Shown piece after piece: positions 1 to 4,747 of a stretch of DNA of 5,734 bases; the stretch's first letter is position 1, and every line of letters begins with the position of its first letter. The DNA is taken from contig JAJYXX010000011.1 in NCBI GenBank assembly GCA_021801545.1, forward strand, positions 1 to 5,734, read 5' to 3'. The stretch is from Chloroflexota bacterium. GTDB taxonomy: Bacteria; Chloroflexota; Limnocylindria; Limnocylindrales; CSP1-4. The position numbers were made by a program, and so were the translations under genes. The notes beneath the pieces are model-generated. The model saw nothing but the letters and a program-made list of their open reading frames with translations, was not told the DNA's origin and did no database searches.

Positions 1-119
1 ACGCCGCCGCCGTGATCGCCTGGTACGAGCACCAGCGGCGGCGCAAGGCCGCGGCCAGGGCAAGCCACACCAAGCGCTGGCTCAGGGAGCATCCGGTATG
101 GCAACAACCGGCGTTGTAG
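1..119 (+). CDS. C-terminal end of a probable DDE transposase (IS701-like?), partial at the window edge
   Basis: Reading from base 3 there is an open frame of 38 codons ending in TAG at 117-119; its beginning lies outside the window. Codon third positions are mostly G or C, as expected for a real gene here, and the other two plus-strand frames give a stop at once or a low-complexity peptide. The peptide starts AAAVIAWYEHQRRRK, continues with AAARASHTKRW and ends WQQPAL. The pattern V-I/L-A-W, an arginine cluster, then A-x-A-R-x-x-H-x-x-R resembles what I remember of the C-terminal tail of IS701-family transposases (WSRWRRRHQ...AR..HYRRR). That match is from memory and over a short, basic stretch, so the family call is weak. 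What supports a transposase independently is position: the frame ends two bases before the point where a lacI-type gene is broken. It could instead be a recombinase or an unrelated host gene brought in by a rearrangement. Confidence 0.4.
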   Translation, partial: AAAVIAWYEHQRRRKAAARASHTKRWLREHPVWQQPAL

Positions 120-121
120 TA
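1..121 (+). mobile_element. Right end of a putative insertion sequence inserted in a lacI-type gene
   Basis: Recognisable LacI-family coding sequence on the minus strand runs leftward to about base 124 and stops abruptly. Left of it is unrelated sequence with a plus-strand reading frame. The junction carries CTAG at 122-125, which fits the YTAR 4-base target duplication described for the IS701 family. If CTAG is the target, the interrupted repressor codons would have been GCT AGn, giving Ala-Arg when n is a purine, which is what LacI-family proteins often have at this place. The last bases of the element (104-117) form a short inverted repeat, ACAAC, 4 bases, GTTGT. Only one end is visible, so neither matching terminal repeats nor the second CTAG can be verified. 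Confidence 0.42.
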
Positions 122-249
122 CTAGCCTGAGGGTTGACCTTCGGGCTACCGTTCACGACGCGCGAGGCGGTGGCCCGGGAAACGCCCGCGACCCGGGCGA
201 CCTCCTCGAGCGTCACGCTCCGGCCGCTGCCACCGCTGCCTTGCCTCAC
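122..249 (-). pseudogene. Truncated LacI-family transcriptional repressor (DNA-binding N-terminus only)
   Basis: Reading leftward from a GTG at 249-247, 42 codons encode a Gly/Ser-rich leader (MRQGSGGSGRS) followed by VTLEEVARVAGVSRATASRV and VNGSPKVNPQA. This is the helix-turn-helix of the LacI family: T-L-x-x-V-A, A-G-V-S, then the recognition helix with T-x-S-R-V-V-N (residues 13-33). LacI proteins are normally about 330-350 residues with a periplasmic-binding-protein-like sugar domain. Here the similarity ends before the third helix and hinge, and the frame reads 13 unrelated residues to a TGA at 84-82. An in-frame TAG lies eight codons upstream of the GTG, so the start is bounded. A purine-rich GAGAGGG sits very close (2 bases) to the GTG; a second GTG at 216-214 is an alternative start. 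Lacking the hinge and dimerisation domain, the product is very unlikely to repress. The cause appears to be the insertion at CTAG 122-125. Confidence 0.8.
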
Positions 250-302
250 TGCCCTCTCGCCTGTTCGCTATGGTGCTCGATGGGCCCGCACTCGAGCGTT
301 CA

Positions 303-316
303 TGAGAGCGCTCTCA
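303..316. promoter_or_regulatory. LacI-family operator O1 (TGAGAGCGCTCTCA)
   Basis: This is a perfect 14-base palindrome with the central AGCGCT typical of LacI-family operators in high-GC bacteria; it is close to the TGGGAGCGCTCCCA site of the CebR/CelR cellulose-sugar repressors. It lies 53 bases before the GTG of the truncated repressor and just downstream of a TTGACA box on the minus strand. Bound protein would therefore sit near the transcription start, as expected of autorepression. Whether anything binds it in this genome now is unknown, because the adjacent repressor gene is broken. Confidence 0.75.
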
Positions 317-319
317 CAG

Positions 320-348
320 CCTTGCCCGCACGATACCACCACTGTCAA
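320..348 (-). promoter_or_regulatory. Candidate promoter of the truncated lacI-type gene
   Basis: On the minus strand a perfect TTGACA occupies 348-343. At a 17-19 base spacing the sequence around 325-318 (GCAAGGCT) is a poor match to TATAAT, so only the -35 element is convincing. The box lies between operators O1 and O2, and O1 falls where the start site would be, which agrees with a repressible promoter reading leftward into the repressor gene. Confidence 0.4.
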
Positions 349-369
349 TGGTCTGAAGCGCCCCTCTTG

Positions 370-381
370 GAGAGCGCTCTC
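370..381. promoter_or_regulatory. LacI-family operator O2 (GAGAGCGCTCTC)
   Basis: This is a second exact copy of the 12-base palindrome found in O1 (304-315). The centres are 66 bases apart (309.5 and 375.5). O2 lies 21 bases upstream of the TTGACA box on the minus strand. Duplicated operators flanking a promoter are a familiar LacI-family arrangement that allows looping by a tetramer or cooperative binding. An exact 12-base palindrome twice within 80 bases of non-coding DNA, directly upstream of a LacI-type gene, is unlikely to be chance. Confidence 0.72.
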
Positions 382-501
382 GGGAATGGGTCAGCCGTCT
401 CCGGGTCGCGCTCGGCGGTCTGGCGAACACGCTCGATCTGCCCTGAGACGCACTCACCGTCAGACGATCAGACGTCCCGCGAGATCGCCGGGTCGGGTGA
501 G

Positions 502-515
502 AGGGAGCGCTCCGA
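502..515. promoter_or_regulatory. Possible third operator-like palindrome (AGGGAGCGCTCCGA)
   Basis: The core GGAGCGCTCC (504-513) is a perfect 10-base palindrome with the same AGCGCT centre as O1 and O2. The 14-base window differs at two positions from the CebR-type TGGGAGCGCTCCCA. Its centre (508.5) is 133 bases from O2, about twice the O1-O2 distance. The call is weaker than O1/O2 because GAGCGCTC also occurs by chance in this GC-rich sequence, for example inside glyA at 2597-2604. Confidence 0.35.
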
Positions 516-540
516 GGCCGTCGGCACGGCGGTCTCCTCT

Positions 541-559
541 GCCTGTCGGCTCGACAGGC
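541..559 (-). terminator. Candidate transcription terminator after the WecA-like gene
   Basis: GCCTGTCG (541-548) and CGACAGGC (552-559) form a perfect 8-base-pair stem with a 3-base loop, about 32 bases past the stop codon of the WecA-like gene. No T-run follows on either strand, so it is not a textbook intrinsic terminator, but GC-rich bacteria often end operons at such hairpins. It also separates the housekeeping block from the repressor promoter, which supports a boundary role. Confidence 0.45.
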
Positions 560-590
560 GTTCCGTCTGGCTGGCCAGCCGGATCGATCG

Positions 591-1703
591 TCAGCGCGCC
601 AGATCGTCCTCGTACGACTCGGCGGAGAGCTCCTCGGCGACGAGCGAGCGCCGCGTCAGGACGAACAGGACGACCCCCGAGACGACGACGATCCCGATGA
701 ACGCGTACACCTGGCCGGTCCCCGACAGGACGAATGTCAGACCGGCGAGCACGAGGCAGATCGCGTAGATGAGCAGCACCGTCTGGCGGTGCGAGAGGCC
801 CAGATCGAGCAGGCGGTGGTGGATGTGGCCCCGGTCGGGGGTGAACGGCGACCGCCCCGAGGCGAGACGCCGGACGATGATCCAGAACGTGTCGATGATC
901 GGCACGCCCAGAACGAGGAGCGCGACCGCGACCTTGGCCGTCCCGAGGATCGAGAGGAGCGCGAGCGTGTAACCGATGAACATCACCCCGCTCGTGCCGA
1001 TGAAGATCGAGGCCGGGTGGAAGTTCCAGCGTAGGAACCCGAGGAGCGCCCCCGCCAGCGTGAAACAGAGCACGGCGACGAACGGCTGCCCGACGACGGT
1101 CGTCAGGCTGATCAGACCGAGCGTCGCCGCCGCGATCAGGCCGACCCCCGACGAGAGCCCGTCGAGACCATCGATGAAGTTGATGCTGTTCATCATCCCG
1201 ACGATCCAGAGGACGGTGAAACCGACCGCGAACAGCCCGTCGAAGCGGATCACCCCGGGGCTGAACGGGTTATTCACGAACCCGACGCCGATCCCGAGCC
1301 AGACCGCGCCGAGCGCGAGCGCCACCTGGCCCGCGAGCTGCCAGCGCGCCCGTAGCTGCGCGTAGTCGTCGAGGGCGCCGAGGGCGGCGGCCGCGGCACC
1401 GCCGAGGAGGAGTGCGACGAGCTGGCGCGTCTCGATCGCCTCGTCCGCCCCGACGATCCCCGAGCGGTCGCCGAGCCAGACGAGGACGGCCGCCACCGTC
1501 AGGAAGGCCGCCCCGACTGCCAGGCCGCCACCGCGCGGGATCGGCCGGACGTTCACGCGGCGCTGCTCGGGCCGGTCGACGACGTCGAGTCGACGGGCGA
1601 CGAGCCGAACCAGCGGGGTGAGCAGGAACGCGATGAGCGCCGCGGCGATCGTCGCCGCCACGATGGCCGGCAGCGCGCCCCCCAGGTCCGGGATGAACCT
1701 CAT
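591..1703 (-). CDS. wecA: WecA/TagO-family undecaprenyl-phosphate sugar-1-phosphate transferase
   Basis: A 370-residue polytopic membrane protein of glycosyltransferase family 4. Enzymes of this family move a sugar-1-phosphate, usually GlcNAc-1-P, from its UDP donor onto undecaprenyl phosphate at the inner face of the membrane, starting cell-surface polymer synthesis. About ten to eleven hydrophobic segments are visible. Conserved stretches in order are RPIPRGGG (53-60), the DD pair in LGALDDYAQLRARWQL (112-113), NFIDGLDGL (175-183), and TPDRGHIHHRLL (288-299). The HIHH motif separates WecA/TagO from MraY. One oddity is that the usual GDSGS signature reads IGTSGV (235-240), so a conserved acidic residue of the metal site is Thr237. 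The tail is acidic (AEELSAESYEDD). The ATG at 1703-1701 fits the family N-terminus but has only a weak GGGA upstream. It starts 34 bases after glyA, so it is probably cotranscribed, and it is followed by a candidate terminator. Confidence 0.9.
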   Translation of the reverse strand: MRFIPDLGGALPAIVAATIAAALIAFLLTPLVRLVARRLDVVDRPEQRRVNVRPIPRGGGLAVGAAFLTVAAVLVWLGDRSGIVGADEAIETRQLVALLLGGAAAAALGALDDYAQLRARWQLAGQVALALGAVWLGIGVGFVNNPFSPGVIRFDGLFAVGFTVLWIVGMMNSINFIDGLDGLSSGVGLIAAATLGLISLTTVVGQPFVAVLCFTLAGALLGFLRWNFHPASIFIGTSGVMFIGYTLALLSILGTAKVAVALLVLGVPIIDTFWIIVRRLASGRSPFTPDRGHIHHRLLDLGLSHRQTVLLIYAICLVLAGLTFVLSGTGQVYAFIGIVVVSGVVLFVLTRRSLVAEELSAESYEDDLAR

Positions 1704-1737
1704 CGCGTCCCGCGGGTCGGCGCCGCCGACAGCAGGC

Positions 1738-3099
1738 TCACGCCGCCGGCAGCCCCGGGACCGGGAACCGGCTGCACATCTCGGCCACCTCGGCGGCCAG
1801 CTTGGCCTGTTCCGCGGGCTCGTCGCGCGCCTCGATCGCGGCCACGATCAGGCGCCCGATCTCGCGCATCTCCTCCTCACCGAAGCCCCGGGTCGTCGTG
1901 GCCGGCGTCCCGATCCGGATCCCGGAGGCGATGTTCGGGGGGGTCGAGTCGAACGGGATCGCGTTCTTGTTGACCGTGATCCCGATCTCGTCGAGGAGCC
2001 GCTCCGCGACACGGCCGGTCACGCCGAGCGACGTCACGTCGACGAGGACGAGGTGGTTGTCCGTGCCGCCCGAGACGACCCGCCCGCCGCGGGCGGCGAT
2101 CGTCGCGGCCAGGACGGCCGCATTCGCCACGACCCGCGCCTGGTCGTCGCGGAACTCGGCCGTGGCGGCGAGCCGAAGCCCGATCGCCTTGGCCGCCACG
2201 ACGTGCATCAGGGGCCCGCCCTGGACACCCGGGAAGACGGCTTTGTCGACCGCCTGGGCGAGCGTCCCCCGGACCGCCGGGAAGTTCGCCCGGTCGATCC
2301 CCTCGGGGAGATCCGCCCGGCAGAAGATCAGCCCGCCGCGGGCGCCCCGGAGCGTCTTGTGGGTGGTCGTCGTCACGAGGTCGGCATGGGGGAACGGCGA
2401 GGGGTGCAGGCCGGCCGCGACGAGACCGGCGATGTGGGCCATGTCGACGAAGAGGAGTGCGCCGGCGGCATGGGCGATCCGGGCCATCCGCTCGAAGTCG
2501 ATGATCCGGGGGTACGAGGAAGCGCCGGCAATGATCAGCTTCGGGCGGACCTCGAGGGCTTGGCGCTCGAGGGCGTCGTAGTCGATCCGCTCGCTCGAGC
2601 GCTCGACGCCGTAGGCGTGGACCTCGTAGAGCCGGCCGCTGAAGTTGACCGGGGAGCCATGCGTCAGATGGCCGCCGTGGGCAAGGTTCATGCCGAGGAT
2701 CCGGTCGCCCGGTTCGATCGTCGCGAAGTAGGCGGCCATGTTCGCCTGGGCGCCTGAATGGGGTTGGACGTTGACGTGCTCGGCGCCCGGGAAGAGGGCA
2801 AGGGCGCGCTGCTGGGCGAGCCGCTCGGCAACGTCGACGTACTCGCAGCCGCCGTAGTAGCGCCGGCCGGGGAGGCCCTCGGCGTACTTGTTCGTGAGCC
2901 AGGAGCCCTGCGCCTCCATGACCGCGGCGAACGTGTAGTTCTCGCTCGCGATCAGCTCGATCTTCCGATGCTGGCGCTCGCGTTCGCCGAGCATCGCCGA
3001 CCAGAGATCGGGGTCGACGTCGGCGATCCGCGCCCAACCGAGGTCGCCGAGACTGCCCAGATCCCCGAGGTCCGCGGAATCCGTTCGCGAGATCGTCAT
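1738..3099 (-). CDS. glyA: Serine hydroxymethyltransferase
   Basis: This cytosolic PLP enzyme interconverts serine plus tetrahydrofolate with glycine plus 5,10-methylene-tetrahydrofolate, the main one-carbon entry point. The 453-residue product carries the family signatures in order: IELIASENYT (47-56), LTNKYAEG (68-75), YYGGCEYVD (81-89), NVQPHSGAQAN (110-120), GMNLAHGGHLTHGSPVNFSG (136-155), FVDMAHIAGLVAAG (217-230), VTTTTHKTLRGARGG (242-256) with Lys248 as the PLP-binding lysine, FPGVQGGPLMH (289-299), SGGTDNHL (343-350) and SGIRIGTPA (392-400). I chose the ATG at 3099-3097 because AGGAGGAG (3115-3108) sits 8 bases before it. An upstream in-frame ATG at 3246 would add 49 arginine-rich residues and overlap tsaC. 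Compared with E. coli GlyA (417 residues), the N-terminus is about 25 residues longer with a DLGDLGSLGDLG repeat, and about 13 extra residues (roughly 262-281) follow the lysine loop. All catalytic motifs appear intact. Confidence 0.97.
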   Translation of the reverse strand: MTISRTDSADLGDLGSLGDLGWARIADVDPDLWSAMLGERERQHRKIELIASENYTFAAVMEAQGSWLTNKYAEGLPGRRYYGGCEYVDVAERLAQQRALALFPGAEHVNVQPHSGAQANMAAYFATIEPGDRILGMNLAHGGHLTHGSPVNFSGRLYEVHAYGVERSSERIDYDALERQALEVRPKLIIAGASSYPRIIDFERMARIAHAAGALLFVDMAHIAGLVAAGLHPSPFPHADLVTTTTHKTLRGARGGLIFCRADLPEGIDRANFPAVRGTLAQAVDKAVFPGVQGGPLMHVVAAKAIGLRLAATAEFRDDQARVVANAAVLAATIAARGGRVVSGGTDNHLVLVDVTSLGVTGRVAERLLDEIGITVNKNAIPFDSTPPNIASGIRIGTPATTTRGFGEEEMREIGRLIVAAIEARDEPAEQAKLAAEVAEMCSRFPVPGLPAA

Positions 3100-3242
3100 C
3101 GTCGGCGCTCCTCCTGTCTCGTCCCGTTCACTCGGCTTCTCCTCGACCCGAACGGCCGGTATCGTCCCACACCAGCGCTGTGGGCCGCAGCGGGCGGCTT
3201 CGTTCGACCGCGGCGCACGGGCGGGCTTCGACCGCGGCGCGC
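3100..3242 (-). promoter_or_regulatory. glyA leader region (143 bases) with hairpin and strong RBS
   Basis: This is the only sizeable gap inside the block. On the minus strand it holds, in order, two direct repeats, a hairpin with a 6-base-pair stem (CCCACA/TGTGGG, 3166-3184, 7-base loop) and the ribosome binding site AGGAGGAG at 3115-3108. I found no clear -35/-10 pair and no match to a tetrahydrofolate or glycine riboswitch core. The gap could carry a separate glyA promoter or a post-transcriptional control element; the sequence alone does not decide. Confidence 0.35.
3203..3240. repeat. 14-base direct repeat TTCGACCGCGGCGC, two copies, 24-base period
   Basis: Exact copies lie at 3203-3216 and 3227-3240, immediately past the tsaC stop codon (3245-3243). 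Each contains the palindrome CCGCGG. The flanking bases are also similar (GGCGGCTTCG against GGGCGGGCTTCG), which suggests a small tandem duplication. A protein-binding role is possible but unsupported. Confidence 0.6.
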
Positions 3243-3905
3243 TCACCCGCCCTCCGGCTCGCCCAGCTCGTGCGGCAGCTCGGCCTCCTCGAGGACGGCC
3301 GCCAGCGCGTCGGCCGGGATCGCCCCGGCCCGAAGCAGTCGCGGCGGCCCGGAGGAGCAGTCGATGACGGTCGAGCTCGTACCGCCTCGAACGGGTCCGC
3401 CGTCGAGAACGAGATCGAGCGCCCCGCCGAGCGCGGCGAGGACCGCCGCGCCGTCGAGGGCCGGCGGCTCACCGTGACGGTTCGCCGAGGTGGTCGGGAT
3501 TGGGCCGATCGCCCGGGTGATCGCGCGCGGCGTCCGATGGTCCGGGACGCGGACCCCGAGCGTCGGTGTCCCCGCACTGAGCGCAGCCGGGAGGGTGATC
3601 CCCGGCCGGACCGGCAGGACGAGCGTCAGGCCGCCCGGCCAGCAGGCGGCCGCCAGGACCCGCGCCTCGGGCGGCAGCGTGACGATGTCGCCGACCTGGT
3701 CCAGCGAATCGGCGAGGACCATGATCGCGCGCTCCGGCGGCCGGCCCTTGGCCGCGAACAGGCGCTCGATCCCGCCCGGCGCGTCGAGCGCGACCGCGAT
3801 CCCATAGACCGTGTCGGTCGGCAGACCGACGAGGCCGCCGGTGCGCAGGACCTCGATCGCAGCGGCCAGGCCGGCCGCGTCGTCGGCCACGATCCGGGCG
3901 CTCAT
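3243..3905 (-). CDS. tsaC: L-threonylcarbamoyladenylate synthase (TsaC/Sua5/YrdC family)
   Basis: This enzyme makes threonylcarbamoyl-AMP from threonine, bicarbonate and ATP, the first step of the universal tRNA t6A37 modification, in the cytosol. The 220-residue product is a single YrdC domain. Visible motifs are GLVGLPTDTVYG (24-35), the KGR of AAKGRPPERA (53-55, the conserved K-x-R), CWPGGLTLVLP (88-98), GVRVPDH (117-123), TTSAN (138-142) and GGTSSTVID (174-182). The length matches stand-alone TsaC rather than Sua5, which carries an extra C-terminal domain; the last 30 residues only extend the YrdC fold. The ATG at 3905-3903 overlaps the stop of the upstream HAD gene by four bases (ATGA), which fixes the start and implies coupled translation. 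Distant relatives (YciO, HypF domain) are less likely given the intact motif set and the neighbouring prmC, a common partner. Confidence 0.94.
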   Translation of the reverse strand: MSARIVADDAAGLAAAIEVLRTGGLVGLPTDTVYGIAVALDAPGGIERLFAAKGRPPERAIMVLADSLDQVGDIVTLPPEARVLAAACWPGGLTLVLPVRPGITLPAALSAGTPTLGVRVPDHRTPRAITRAIGPIPTTSANRHGEPPALDGAAVLAALGGALDLVLDGGPVRGGTSSTVIDCSSGPPRLLRAGAIPADALAAVLEEAELPHELGEPEGG

Positions 3906-4747
3906 CGGCCGCCCCGTCCCAGCACGAGCCGCTCGATCATCTGGGCCGCACCCTCCTCCTCGATCGGCGGCGCCACGTGGCGGGCCACGGCGAGGACGTC
4001 GGCCGGGGCGGTCGGCATCGCCACCCCGTGGCCGACCGCGGCGATCATCTCGAGGTCGTTGCGCTGGTCGCCGATCGCCATCGCCTGCTCGATCGGGACC
4101 CCCAGCCGACGGGCGAGCCAGCGGACGGCGCGGCCCTTCGAGACACCAGGGGCGAGGAACTCGAGGAACCGCGGGTGGCTGATCGTCAGGTCGGCCCGGC
4201 CGGCGAAGTGGATCCGGGCCTCGATGAACGCGTCGAGGGTCGCCTGCTCGTCTCCGACCGCGAGCACCTTCGAGACCGGGTGGTCGATCGCGTTCCGCAG
4301 GCTCGTCACCAGCTCCGCTCGTGCCCCGAGGAACCGGGAGTAGTCATCCGCCTTCGGGTCGTCGGCCCGGATGATGAACCGCTCGAGGTGGTTCAGGTGC
4401 GGGTCGAGACCGCGGGCCAGCGCCCAGTCGACCGCCTCGCGGGCGACGCTCGCCGGCAGCGGCGTGTGGACGAGCAACCGGCCGATCCGGCCGCCACCCG
4501 GCTCGGGCATCGCCCGGATCAGGGCACCCTGGTAGGCGACGATCGGCTGACGGAGCCCGAGCGCCTCGGCGAACGTGAAGGCGCTCGACGCCATCCGCCC
4601 CGTGACGAGCGAGACCGCGACGCCGCGCCGGATCGCCGCCGCGATCGCGGCATGGGTCCGGTCGCGCAGGGCGAGGTCGTCGCCGACGAGCGTCCCGTCG
4701 ATGTCGAGGGCGAGCAGGCGGATCGGGAAGCGGCCGGCTGGTCTCAC
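3902..4747 (-). CDS. Cof-type HAD-superfamily phosphatase
   Basis: A 281-residue haloacid-dehalogenase-type hydrolase of the Cof/YidA (C2-cap) group, expected to dephosphorylate small phosphometabolites through an aspartyl-phosphate intermediate with Mg2+. Motif I is LLALDIDGTL with nucleophile Asp15 and acid/base Asp17; motif II is SLVTGR (Thr49); motif III is the lysine in GVSKGRAV (Lys204); motif IV is AIGDQRNDLEMI (Asp227, Asp231). The cap lies between motifs II and III. The GTG at 4747-4745 is preferred because it overlaps the prmC stop by four bases (GTGA) and places DIDGT near residue 15 as is usual; starting at 4804 would add 19 Pro/Gly/Arg-rich residues inside prmC. The usual asparagine after Gly-Asp in motif IV is glutamine, a variant known in this group. 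The substrate cannot be told from sequence; its place between prmC and tsaC implies co-expression, not necessarily a translation role. Confidence 0.88.
   Translation of the reverse strand: MRPAGRFPIRLLALDIDGTLVGDDLALRDRTHAAIAAAIRRGVAVSLVTGRMASSAFTFAEALGLRQPIVAYQGALIRAMPEPGGGRIGRLLVHTPLPASVAREAVDWALARGLDPHLNHLERFIIRADDPKADDYSRFLGARAELVTSLRNAIDHPVSKVLAVGDEQATLDAFIEARIHFAGRADLTISHPRFLEFLAPGVSKGRAVRWLARRLGVPIEQAMAIGDQRNDLEMIAAVGHGVAMPTAPADVLAVARHVAPPIEEEGAAQMIERLVLGRGGR

Larger units (their letters stand above)
382..590. other. Intergenic region between the WecA-like gene and the lacI remnant
   Basis: I see no convincing gene in these 209 bases. They contain the third operator-like palindrome (502-515), a strong hairpin (541-559), a 12-base palindrome GGCTGGCCAGCC (569-580) and a short minus-strand reading frame of 19 codons (468-527) preceded by AGGAG that I do not call. 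Long plus-strand frames crossing this region continue antisense into the WecA-like gene and have no recognisable protein character. Confidence 0.5.

Noticed and set aside
468..527. A 19-codon minus-strand frame with AGGAG six bases before a GTG
   Set aside because: Too short and without family likeness; one AGGAG near a GTG is expected by chance in this composition. It could only be upheld by conservation or ribosome profiling.
569..580. GGCTGGCCAGCC palindrome just past the WecA-like stop codon
   Set aside because: As RNA it gives only a 4-base-pair stem; the 541-559 hairpin is the better terminator candidate.
134..768. Two long overlapping plus-strand reading frames (134-700 and 241-768)
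   Set aside because: They run antisense through the lacI remnant, operators and the end of the WecA-like gene. The peptides are Arg/Pro/Ser-rich with no motif; they are by-products of high GC content.
2596..2605. CGAGCGCTCG palindrome resembling the operator core inside glyA
   Set aside because: It lies in coding sequence constrained by codons, with different outer bases; probably chance, and it is a reason for caution about the third operator.
3100..3242. Possible tetrahydrofolate or glycine riboswitch upstream of glyA
   Set aside because: I could not find the conserved core sequences or a multi-helix junction; only one short stem is present.
3100..3246. N-terminal extension of glyA from an ATG at 3246-3244
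   Set aside because: The extra 49 residues are Arg/Pro-rich and unlike SHMT, would overlap tsaC, and the downstream ATG has an ideal ribosome binding site.
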